In this document: piece by piece, positions 1 to 5,947 of the stretch
Layout of the letters: the number at the start of each line of letters is the position of its first letter
How positions within the stretch are numbered: the stretch's first letter is position 1
Source of the DNA: Acidimicrobiaceae bacterium
GTDB lineage: Bacteria > Actinomycetota > Acidimicrobiia > Acidimicrobiales > RAAP-2
Reading direction: 5' to 3'
DNA: 6,797 nt
Assembly (NCBI GenBank): GCA_003164275.1
Contig: PLSY01000193.1
Location: 1-6,797 of the forward strand
Position numbers and translations under genes: made by a program
The notes under the pieces: generated by a model
Seen by the model: only the letters and a program-made list of their open reading frames with translations
The model's database searches: none
What the model was told of the DNA's origin: nothing

Positions 1-88
1 CTTCGGCCGCCCATTGGAACGCACACTCGCGACCGAGGCCCGAACCACCCCCGGTGATCACGATGACCTTTTCAGAGAAGCGCGACAC
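1..88 (-). CDS. Short-chain dehydrogenase/reductase, N-terminal fragment (runs off left edge)
   Basis: Only the first 29 codons are in the window. They read as the start of a classical Rossmann-fold SDR: a short beta strand (KVIVI) followed by TGGGSGLG at residues 12-19, which is the TGxxxGxG dinucleotide-binding motif. The start is GTG at 88-86, set by a strong GGAGG Shine-Dalgarno (complement of 96-100) seven bases upstream. It is the last gene of the minus-strand operon visible here and lies 42 nt after the kinase gene. NAD(P)-dependent oxidation or reduction of an alcohol/ketone, perhaps a 3-hydroxyacyl-CoA, would fit the neighbours. The substrate-specifying half and the catalytic Tyr/Lys are outside the window, so this is inference. 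SDR assignment is secure; function is not. Confidence 0.85.
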   Translation of the reverse strand, partial: MSRFSEKVIVITGGGSGLGRECAFQWAAE

Positions 89-95
89 GTTCTAA

Positions 96-100
96 CCTCC
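96..100 (-). promoter_or_regulatory. Ribosome-binding site of the left-edge SDR
   Basis: GGAGG on the minus strand, seven bases before the GTG at 88-86. It is the clearest Shine-Dalgarno in the operon and decides the start of the partial SDR. It suggests this gene is initiated independently, unlike the overlapping genes upstream. Confidence 0.75.
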
Positions 101-130
101 TGGTTGCCTGTTGTTGTAGTGGATTTCGAC

Positions 131-1177
131 CTATGCGCCCAGTAGCTCGAAGGTATCAAGATCAGCCGCCGCCGTGCCGAGGCGCCTGAGAAGTGTCTCG
201 ATCATCTCGAGATGGACTTGTTGGGTAATCGCCCACATGAAATAGCCATGCGCGATTGCCTTCCGGTACTCCAACCACGCTGCATCCCACGGCGGTGCTT
301 CAACTCCGAGGACCCGAAGATTCTCGAGGTAGAGCGCAAGCAAGTCGCGCTCATTGGCGCGTCTTTCCGGCGTGCTCAACGACGATGCGATGTGGTAACT
401 GACGTCGAGCGCCCAGGGGCCCCGTTGCACGGTCTGCCAATCAAGAAACCGAGGACGGTGGGCTTGGTCGAGGAACACATTCCCGACATGCGTATCACCG
501 TGAATGATCGACCACGGCCCTGAGGTCCTTGGATCGTTGAGGGTCAGTTCCTTGAATGCGGCACGGAGGCGAGCTGCATCTTTGGCTTCCTTTGGGATTC
601 CGGCTCCAGCCGGACCATCGAAGGCGATCTGCGTGTCCTCCGCCGTTCGGTAGAGCCGGTAGTGCGGGATTCGCCAGTCAAGCCACGTCGTATTCTCAAA
701 TTGGGGACTGAGCCAGGTGGAGGAGTGAAGTCTTGCGAGCTGAGCCAGGCTCTCGGCGGTCTGGTCCGGCGTGTAGGGGCTGAGGGTGTCCAAAAATACT
801 CCGCCGCCAGCGATCACGTCCTCGGAGATGATCACGCTCCGATGGGTCGTTTCGTCCACGTCGGCGTAGACGCAGTTGAGTGTCTCGATTCCGGTGGGCT
901 CAACAGCGTCCCGGTAAAAGTGGGCCTCGGGCTCGCCGGCGGCGGCACGGCTGCGCCCAACCTCAGTGAAATACCCCTTGGCGCAGAGTTCGGTCTTCAG
1001 GCCGTTTGGAGCACTGTCACACTCGATCGTAAAGCGAGCATTGGTTGAAAGCCGGCTAACCACTGGTCCTCGGATTACTCCCGTCACCTCAATGGAAGGA
1101 AAGCGTTGCGAGAGTGCGGCATTCAGCCATTCCGGTGTCAGGAGCTCGTCAAGGGACTCTGGAATCTCGGGCCTCAT
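131..1177 (-). CDS. APH-fold phosphotransferase (aminoglycoside phosphotransferase / ecdysteroid-kinase-like family)
   Basis: A 348-residue cytoplasmic kinase of the protein-kinase-like APH fold. The needed residues are visible: Lys67 in LCAKGYF (ATP-binding lysine), Glu84 in GEPEAHFYRD (its salt-bridge partner), the hinge region near IISED (116-120), the catalytic-loop HGDTHVGN at 226-233 with base Asp228, and the metal-binding Asp246 in LDWQ (245-248). Length is normal. The ATG at 1177 overlaps the TGA of the upstream tetR gene (ATGA). No good Shine-Dalgarno precedes it, which suggests translational coupling. Proteins of this family next to acyl-CoA dehydrogenases include LvaA of the levulinate pathway and the kinase domain of ACAD10/ACAD11, which phosphorylate 4-hydroxyacyl groups. 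A role on a hydroxyacyl-CoA is therefore attractive here but inferred. Antibiotic resistance is unlikely given the catabolic neighbours. Confidence 0.88.
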   Translation of the reverse strand: MRPEIPESLDELLTPEWLNAALSQRFPSIEVTGVIRGPVVSRLSTNARFTIECDSAPNGLKTELCAKGYFTEVGRSRAAAGEPEAHFYRDAVEPTGIETLNCVYADVDETTHRSVIISEDVIAGGGVFLDTLSPYTPDQTAESLAQLARLHSSTWLSPQFENTTWLDWRIPHYRLYRTAEDTQIAFDGPAGAGIPKEAKDAARLRAAFKELTLNDPRTSGPWSIIHGDTHVGNVFLDQAHRPRFLDWQTVQRGPWALDVSYHIASSLSTPERRANERDLLALYLENLRVLGVEAPPWDAAWLEYRKAIAHGYFMWAITQQVHLEMIETLLRRLGTAAADLDTFELLGA

Positions 1178-1872
1178 GCGGACTCGCTTTCTGTTGACCC
1201 TCTGGCCGGAGGGGCCGGGGCGAGTACCGCCCGTAGCGTGTACGACACCACGCCATCAATGACGACGGGGGAAGGTGGCGCATGCAAGGCAGCAGCGTCG
1301 ATGAGCATCCCGAACACCTGGTGCAACACGAGTCGTCCATCGAGAGCGGCATCTCCTGGCTGAAGTCCAGCCTGGTATCGAGCCTCCCGGATGGCACCGG
1401 CCAATGGGGTCACAAGTGCATCGAATCCCGAACTGATCTCATCTGGGAACTGCTCGAGGAGCCGGGGATGGGCGAGGAGGAACGGTCTGTTGGCGGTGAC
1501 GAGATCGTCTGTGCGCAATAGATCAAACATCGCTCGGACCCACTCTTCGATCTGGTCGACGGGATCAGGCAGCGAACCGATTCGCTCCTCGATATGGATG
1601 CGCGTCATCGAGTGGGCCCGCTCCAGCAAAGTAAGGAACAGATCATCCTTGGTGGGGAAATGCCGGTAGAACGAGGAAGTGGAGAGCTTTGCCTCTGACA
1701 GGATTTCGCTGACCGTTGGCTCGGCTGTGTCTCGGGCGCGCATGACCCGGAAGGTCGCGTCGACGAGCCGTTCGATTTCGTCCTCATACTTGCGACGCTG
1801 GGACGCCAGCGCCCGCTCCACTCCACGCGGGGCAATCTCTGAGGGGACCGCCCGCAGGGGAGAGGTGCTCAC
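1174..1872 (-). CDS. TetR/AcrR-family transcriptional regulator
   Basis: A 232-residue one-component regulator. The N-terminal DNA-binding domain spans about residues 30-84, with the helix-turn-helix around 53-72 (TVSEILSEAKLSTSSFYRHF) followed by the typical TKDDLF. The C-terminal part (about 90-225) is mainly alpha-helical and should form the ligand-binding and dimer domain. In this context the ligand is probably an acyl-CoA, as for FadR/KstR-type TetR proteins, but nothing in the sequence identifies it. The GTG start at 1872 overlaps the TGA of the preceding SDR (GTGA). An AAAGGA lies 11 bases upstream, rather far for a ribosome site, so coupling is likely. Its stop overlaps the start of the kinase gene. 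Being inside the operon, it would control its own level. The candidate target is the palindrome at 3582-3594. Confidence 0.93.
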   Translation of the reverse strand: MSTSPLRAVPSEIAPRGVERALASQRRKYEDEIERLVDATFRVMRARDTAEPTVSEILSEAKLSTSSFYRHFPTKDDLFLTLLERAHSMTRIHIEERIGSLPDPVDQIEEWVRAMFDLLRTDDLVTANRPFLLAHPRLLEQFPDEISSGFDALVTPLAGAIREARYQAGLQPGDAALDGRLVLHQVFGMLIDAAALHAPPSPVVIDGVVSYTLRAVLAPAPPARGSTESESA

Positions 1873-2750
1873 GACCCGAATGGTCCTTTGCCCATTTGCT
1901 CCCGGACGGTCACAACCGGAGCGTTGGTCAAGGTGCGTCGCTGCCAGTTGGCTCCGTCGACGACGAGTGTGTGACCAGACACGAACCTGGCGTAGGGCGA
2001 TGCCAAAAACGTCGCCGCCCAGCCGAGCTCTCGAAGGCGACCAACTCGCATCGCCGGCTGGCAGGCGTCCTTGTCACTGCTCCTGGACATGTTCTCTTGA
2101 ATGTCGGCCGTCATATCCTCATGTGGAAACATGCCAGGTACGAGGCCGTTGACCTGGATCCCATACGGTCCCCATTCGACGGCGAGTGTCTCCACCATGT
2201 TCTTCACTCCGGCTTTGGCGGCAGCCGAATGGGCGAATCCCGGTCCGCCCGTCCAGGCATAGGACGCCCCTACGTTGATGATCGATCCTGGAGTGCCCTC
2301 AGTCAGGTGGCGACGGGCAAACTCTCGAGAACAGAAGAACGTTCCATTGAGCGTGATGTCTACGACTGTTCGCCACGCATTGGGTGACATGTCCTCAGTG
2401 GGCACGGGGAAGTTTGCTGCGGCGTTGTTCACCAGCACGTCGGGCAGTCCGAACTCGTCGGTGGCCCGGTCAAAGGCGGCGGCGATCTGTTCTGGTTCAC
2501 GAATATCGCAGGTCACCGTGACGACACGCGGGCCGAATTCTTTGAGGGCCTCCTGTCCTTGCTCGAGGTGTTCGGCCTTCCGACTGGCAATGACGATATT
2601 GGCTCCGAGCCGAGCAAACTCGGTGGCGATCGCTCGACCTAAGCCGGTGCCGCCCCCGGTGATGAAGACGCTGCTGTCGGCGAACGTGCCGTCTGGCAGT
2701 GCGCTCGCGCCTATTGCTGGAGGTTCGGTCAACCCGATGATGCCGTCCAT
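1869..2750 (-). CDS. SDR-family oxidoreductase, 2,4-dienoyl-CoA reductase-like
   Basis: A 293-residue Rossmann enzyme with TGGGTGLG at 31-38 (cofactor), ASRK at 55-58 (basic residues that favour NADPH), NNAAANF at 108-114 and SPNAWRT at 122-128 followed by DITLNGT. These stretches resemble mitochondrial and peroxisomal 2,4-dienoyl-CoA reductases. The usual YxxxK tyrosine is Ser165 (SAAAK, Lys169), and a tyrosine sits 15 residues before the lysine (Tyr154 in SYAWTGG), the same arrangement as in DECR1. Asn135 matches its catalytic asparagine. The likely reaction is NADPH-dependent reduction of a dienoyl-CoA. The start is taken as ATG at 2750 because GGGAG lies six bases upstream. An in-frame TTG at 2756 abuts that site and is rejected. 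The gene begins 2 nt after the crotonase stop and overlaps tetR by 4 nt. An alternative is another acyl-CoA-acting SDR. Confidence 0.88.
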   Translation of the reverse strand: MDGIIGLTEPPAIGASALPDGTFADSSVFITGGGTGLGRAIATEFARLGANIVIASRKAEHLEQGQEALKEFGPRVVTVTCDIREPEQIAAAFDRATDEFGLPDVLVNNAAANFPVPTEDMSPNAWRTVVDITLNGTFFCSREFARRHLTEGTPGSIINVGASYAWTGGPGFAHSAAAKAGVKNMVETLAVEWGPYGIQVNGLVPGMFPHEDMTADIQENMSRSSDKDACQPAMRVGRLRELGWAATFLASPYARFVSGHTLVVDGANWQRRTLTNAPVVTVREQMGKGPFGS

Positions 2751-2752
2751 GC

Positions 2753-3535
2753 TCAACTCCCTGTGTAGTGGGGCTCGCGCTCTTCTGCTCGCGCTGTCCG
2801 AAATTCTGCGTAGTCATCCGACTTGTTGATAAAGGTCTGGAAAATCAGCTCGTCGGCCATTGACGTGCGGATCTCCGGTTCGGCCAGGTGGGAGATCACA
2901 CGGCGAGCCATTCGCACCGTGACCGCTGGGGAACCGGCGATCTTCTCTGCGATCTCCAACGCCGTGGCATCAAGCGTGTCGGCCGGTACGACTCGTGAGA
3001 CGATGCCATACAGAAATGCTTCCTGTGCCGGCATGGCACGGCCGGTGAGCACCAGGTCGCTGGCGACCCCTGGCCCACACATCTGGTAGATCCGCCCGAC
3101 CCCGCCGGTGTCGGGAATGACTCCGTGGGCCACCTCGGGGAGCATGAAACGAGCGCCCTCGGCGGCGATTCGTATGTCGCAGAGAAGAGCCCGCTGGAAC
3201 GACCCGCCAATGGCCCAGCCCTGGACGGCGACGATGATGGGGGCATCGAGCTCGAAGATCTGCTGGATTCCCTCATGGCCGCCTCGCATCAGTTCGTGAT
3301 GGGACTTCGTCTGGCCGCCACCGCCGATGGCACCGACGTCTCGGCCCGATGACCATGACTTCCCTTCCCCGCGCCAGATGATGGCTCGGATATCGGGACG
3401 GGTCTTCAGCTCTCCGAGGATCTCGAAGAGCCGCTGATCCATGGAGTCATCGAACGCGTTGTGGCGCTCTGGATTGGCGTTGGTGATTATGGCGATAGCG
3501 CCATCGATCTCGAGACGAACGCGGTCTTCGGGCAT
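2753..3535 (-). CDS. Enoyl-CoA hydratase/isomerase (crotonase) family protein
   Basis: With the ATG at 3535 this is 260 residues, the normal crotonase length. Landmarks are NPERHNAF (21-28), the first oxyanion-hole segment WSSGRDVGA (61-69), the second at GWAIGGSF (106-113), then CDIRIA, LPEVAHG (132-138) and PDTGG (141-145). The position of crotonase Glu144 is Gln114, while the Glu164 equivalent is kept as Glu134. Asp142 sits where many isomerases (PaaG-like) carry an Asp. The protein may therefore be an enoyl-CoA isomerase or an atypical hydratase. It acts on acyl-CoA thioesters in the cytoplasm. Start choice: an in-frame ATG exists at 3556, but the one at 3535 is preceded closely by a GAGGGGG-like ribosome site and gives the usual N-terminus. 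It is the first gene of the minus-strand operon, divergent from the acyl-CoA dehydrogenase. Confidence 0.9.
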   Translation of the reverse strand: MPEDRVRLEIDGAIAIITNANPERHNAFDDSMDQRLFEILGELKTRPDIRAIIWRGEGKSWSSGRDVGAIGGGGQTKSHHELMRGGHEGIQQIFELDAPIIVAVQGWAIGGSFQRALLCDIRIAAEGARFMLPEVAHGVIPDTGGVGRIYQMCGPGVASDLVLTGRAMPAQEAFLYGIVSRVVPADTLDATALEIAEKIAGSPAVTVRMARRVISHLAEPEIRTSMADELIFQTFINKSDDYAEFRTARAEEREPHYTGS

Positions 3536-3581
3536 TGCCCCCCTCGTTGTAGACATTGGACAAACAGTCCTTGAACAGCTG

Positions 3582-3594
3582 AGAATGGCATTCT
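3582..3594. promoter_or_regulatory. Candidate TetR operator (perfect 6-1-6 palindrome)
   Basis: AGAATG-G-CATTCT is a perfect inverted repeat with 6-bp arms and a single central base. It sits in the divergent intergenic region between the crotonase and acyl-CoA dehydrogenase genes. Size and symmetry suit a TetR-family dimer. It overlaps the candidate minus-strand -10 box and lies 36 bp before the dehydrogenase start, so it could control both directions. A second, weaker dyad, GGAC-5-GTCC, is at 3558-3570. The link to the operon's TetR is inference. Confidence 0.45.
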
Positions 3595-3618
3595 TGCTTA
3601 CCGCAGGAACAATTTCAA
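3590..3618 (-). promoter_or_regulatory. Candidate sigma-70-type promoter of the minus-strand operon
   Basis: On the minus strand TTGAAA (complement of 3613-3618) is followed after exactly 17 bp by AAGAAT (complement of 3590-3595), four of six matches to the -10 consensus. It would give a leader of roughly 45-50 nt before the crotonase ATG at 3535. The -10 box overlaps the palindrome at 3582-3594, so a repressor bound there would block it. Inferred from pattern only. Confidence 0.4.
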
Positions 3619-3620
3619 TC

Positions 3621-3624
3621 GAGG
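3621..3624 (+). promoter_or_regulatory. Ribosome-binding site of the acyl-CoA dehydrogenase
   Basis: GAGG six bases before the ATG at 3631, at normal spacing. It supports that start for the 743-residue protein. No convincing plus-strand promoter is visible. TTGGAC (3556-3561) with GAGAAT (3581-3586) is the best pair but has a 19-bp spacer. Confidence 0.6.
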
Positions 3625-3630
3625 TTTACG

Positions 3631-5862
3631 ATGGACGTACGGCTGAGTGATGAGCAGCAGGATCTACAGGCCATGGTGCGACGACTGGCGCAGGTCAGTG
3701 TTGAGGCCACTTCGCCATCCGAACATTCGTTGAGCGAGAAGTCGGTGCAGTCGATCTGGTCGTCCCTCAGCGAGGCCGGACTCTTGGCTCTCCGTCTTGA
3801 CGAGAAAGCTGGAGGCATGGGGGCGACAGCCGTCGAAGTCGCTCTGGTCACCGAGCAGTTGGCCCTTGGCGGAGCCTATGTACCGTTTTTCGACCAGGGC
3901 GTTCTGGCTCCGGCACTGCTCTCAGCTGCTGGAGCAGACACTGAGGCACATGCAATCGGTACCGGTGACCTCCGGTGCACCGTTCAACTGTCGAACGATC
4001 TGACCGGCTGGGGACAACCTAATCGCGCAGGTGTTGCCATTGACGCGTCTGGCGCCGACTATCTGCTGACGGTTGAGACCCAGGGTGTGGTGCAGATCCA
4101 TCGAATGGAAGGTAAGCACCTTCCGGTCCTGGATCTCACCAGGCGCACCGTCGCCTCCCACCCAAGGCATGGAAGTGCGATGGGAGTTCGTCCCGTCGAT
4201 GACGACGACCTCGCTCGCCTCGCAGCGCTGGGACTCACAGCTCTGGCAGCCGATCTTGTCGGACTGAGCCAACGTGCCCTCGATCTCACCGTGGGATACG
4301 TCAAGGAGCGAAAGCAGTTCGACGTCCCGGTTGGCTCCTTTCAGGCCATCCAACACCTCCTTGCCGACGCGGCAATGCTGGCTGAGTCGGCTCGGAGTTG
4401 CATGTGGCACGCAGCCTGGGCAGTGGATGCACTCGGATCAAGTGAGGCCCTGTTGGCGGCCCGCCACGCAAAGATCTTCTGTGGAAATGCCGCGAGAGAG
4501 ATCATCGAGATCGCCATCCAGTGTCACGGAGGAATTGGCGTGACCTGGGAGTATCCACTGCACGTGCTCCTGCGGCGGGCACTGACCGACAACCAGCTGT
4601 TCGGTGGACCCGATCATCATGTGGAGGCGTTGGCTTCGATACGGTCGTCGCCCCCCATTGAATGGTCGCCCTCGGGTGCCGGAGAAGGCCGCAGGAGCAT
4701 CATCGCGTCCGGGCTGGAGTTCGGCGATTCGGAGGCAGAACGGGTTTTCCGTCAGCGCCTGCGTCAGTGGCTGAGGAAATGCTCATTTCTGGAGACGCTG
4801 ACCATTTCTGGAAGTGGGGTCGATGAGGCGCCAGCGAGAACCCACGAGTGGCGTGAGCTCTTGGCGTCCGCCGGATGGGTTGGACTTTCCTTTCCGGAGC
4901 AGTACGGAGGGCATGGATTGTCACCCGTCTATGAGGCGATCGTCAATGACGAGCTCGGGGAGAGCGGAGCACCTCCGGCACCCCCGATCAACCACATCAC
5001 TAATGCCATCCGACTGTTCGGAACCGAGCAACAGAAGCGGGATCTCCTGCCCGGTCTGCTCTCCTGCAAGGTGCGATGGTGCCAGGGATTCAGTGAGCCA
5101 AACGCCGGCTCGGACTTGGCTGGTCTCACGACCCGCGGGGTACTGACCTCCCACGACGGCCATTTCTCCTACCGCGTGACCGGGCAGAAAATTTGGACGA
5201 GCGATGCCATATGGGCGCACTGGTGTCTCCTCTTACTCCGGACCGAGTTCGACGTCTCCCGTCATCGAGGGCTTTCAATGCTGCTGGTTCCGATGGACAC
5301 ACCCGGGATCGAGGTGCGCCCAATCGTCACGGCTTACGGTTCAGAGGAGTTCGCTGAAGTCTTCTTCGAGGACGTGGTCATCCATGCGTCCCAGCTACTA
5401 GGCCAGCCCGGTCAAGGGTGGGAGATCGCCATGGCGCTGCTCGGTTTCGAACGAGGCCCGAGCGACATGGGATGGACCGCTCGGCTCTACCATCAGCTGA
5501 CCCAGATCGAAGCCGCAATCCAGAAGGGAGAAGTGCGCGCCAGTGCTGCGCAGCGAGGGGCACTTGCCGAAGCCTGGGTCGGCGTCGAGGCTTTGCGAAT
5601 CCATGTGCAACGCAGTACGAGTGCACGGCTCGACGGCAGTGCACCTGGCCCCGAGGGATCGATCGACAAGCTCTTGATGACGAAAGTCGACCAACAGCTC
5701 AACCACGTGATCGTCGACATTCTCGGCGCTGACGCCGTCTTGGATGATTCCTTGGCCTTCCCTGGATACATTTGGTCGCGCGCTCAGTCGATATTCGGCG
5801 GCACGCAGCAAGTGCAACGTAATATCGTGGCTCAGCGAGTGCTGGGGCTACCAGCATCATGA
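3631..5862 (+). CDS. Two-domain (fused) acyl-CoA dehydrogenase, FadE34-like
   Basis: A 743-residue flavoprotein with two acyl-CoA dehydrogenase units in tandem. Domain 1 (about 1-340) has YVKERKQF (223-230), SFQAIQHLLAD and HGGIGVTWEYP (299-309), but its middle region lacks the usual TEPxAGSD motif. Domain 2 (about 365-743) has FPEQYGGHGLS (421-431), GFSEPNAGSD (486-495), VTGQKIWTS (516-524) and FGGTQQVQRN (722-731). The glutamate usually found in the EGT motif is glycine in domain 2. The likely base is Glu607 in GFERG, at the internal helix-G position used by isovaleryl-CoA dehydrogenase-type and FadE26-type enzymes. Such fusions resemble mycobacterial FadE34 (ChsE3), which combines the two subunits of heteromeric steroid side-chain dehydrogenases and is about 710 residues long. 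The expected reaction is FAD-dependent alpha,beta-dehydrogenation of a bulky acyl-CoA. It is divergent from the operon and has an intact C-terminus. Confidence 0.92.
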   Translation: MDVRLSDEQQDLQAMVRRLAQVSVEATSPSEHSLSEKSVQSIWSSLSEAGLLALRLDEKAGGMGATAVEVALVTEQLALGGAYVPFFDQGVLAPALLSAAGADTEAHAIGTGDLRCTVQLSNDLTGWGQPNRAGVAIDASGADYLLTVETQGVVQIHRMEGKHLPVLDLTRRTVASHPRHGSAMGVRPVDDDDLARLAALGLTALAADLVGLSQRALDLTVGYVKERKQFDVPVGSFQAIQHLLADAAMLAESARSCMWHAAWAVDALGSSEALLAARHAKIFCGNAAREIIEIAIQCHGGIGVTWEYPLHVLLRRALTDNQLFGGPDHHVEALASIRSSPPIEWSPSGAGEGRRSIIASGLEFGDSEAERVFRQRLRQWLRKCSFLETLTISGSGVDEAPARTHEWRELLASAGWVGLSFPEQYGGHGLSPVYEAIVNDELGESGAPPAPPINHITNAIRLFGTEQQKRDLLPGLLSCKVRWCQGFSEPNAGSDLAGLTTRGVLTSHDGHFSYRVTGQKIWTSDAIWAHWCLLLLRTEFDVSRHRGLSMLLVPMDTPGIEVRPIVTAYGSEEFAEVFFEDVVIHASQLLGQPGQGWEIAMALLGFERGPSDMGWTARLYHQLTQIEAAIQKGEVRASAAQRGALAEAWVGVEALRIHVQRSTSARLDGSAPGPEGSIDKLLMTKVDQQLNHVIVDILGADAVLDDSLAFPGYIWSRAQSIFGGTQQVQRNIVAQRVLGLPAS

Positions 5863-5865
5863 ACC

Positions 5866-5897
5866 GGGCGCCCTGTCTGTCAGGCTGACGTGAGACA
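5866..5897 (+). repeat. Inverted repeats after the dehydrogenase stop (terminator or IS end)
   Basis: A perfect GGGCGCCC palindrome at 5866-5873 is followed by an imperfect dyad at 5874-5897. TGTCT-GTCAG (5874-5883) pairs with CTGAC-gtg-AGACA (5885-5897) around one central base. CCTGTCT (5872-5878) also pairs with AGACAGG at 5928-5934. There is no T-tract, so an intrinsic terminator is not clear. A transposase-binding end of the insertion sequence is at least as likely. Confidence 0.45.
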
Positions 5898-5947
5898 CCT
5901 GCTCTAGCCGTTCCTCCCTCCAGGGCGAGACAGGAAGTACCGAAGCC

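Noticed and set aside
131..1177. Aminoglycoside-resistance gene
   Set aside because: The fold is shared, but the sequence resembles broad APH-fold small-molecule kinases and the neighbours are acyl-CoA catabolic genes.
1679..2152. Plus-strand open frame (157 codons) opposite tetR and the SDR
   Set aside because: It crosses the boundary of two supported genes and has no domain signal.
2751..2756. TTG at 2756 as start of the dienoyl-reductase-like SDR
   Set aside because: It directly abuts the GGGAG ribosome site with no spacer, whereas ATG at 2750 has six bases of spacing.
2275..2829. Plus-strand open frame (184 codons) opposite the dienoyl-reductase-like SDR
   Set aside because: It is antisense to a gene with full SDR motifs and has Ser/Arg/Ala composition typical of a shadow frame.
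3536..3556. ATG at 3556 as start of the crotonase
   Set aside because: Its upstream region has only an AAGGA 11 bases away. ATG at 3535 has a G-rich ribosome site close by and gives the usual crotonase N-terminus.
5866..5897. Strong intrinsic terminator
   Set aside because: Hairpin potential exists but no T-run follows, and the position fits an IS end equally well.
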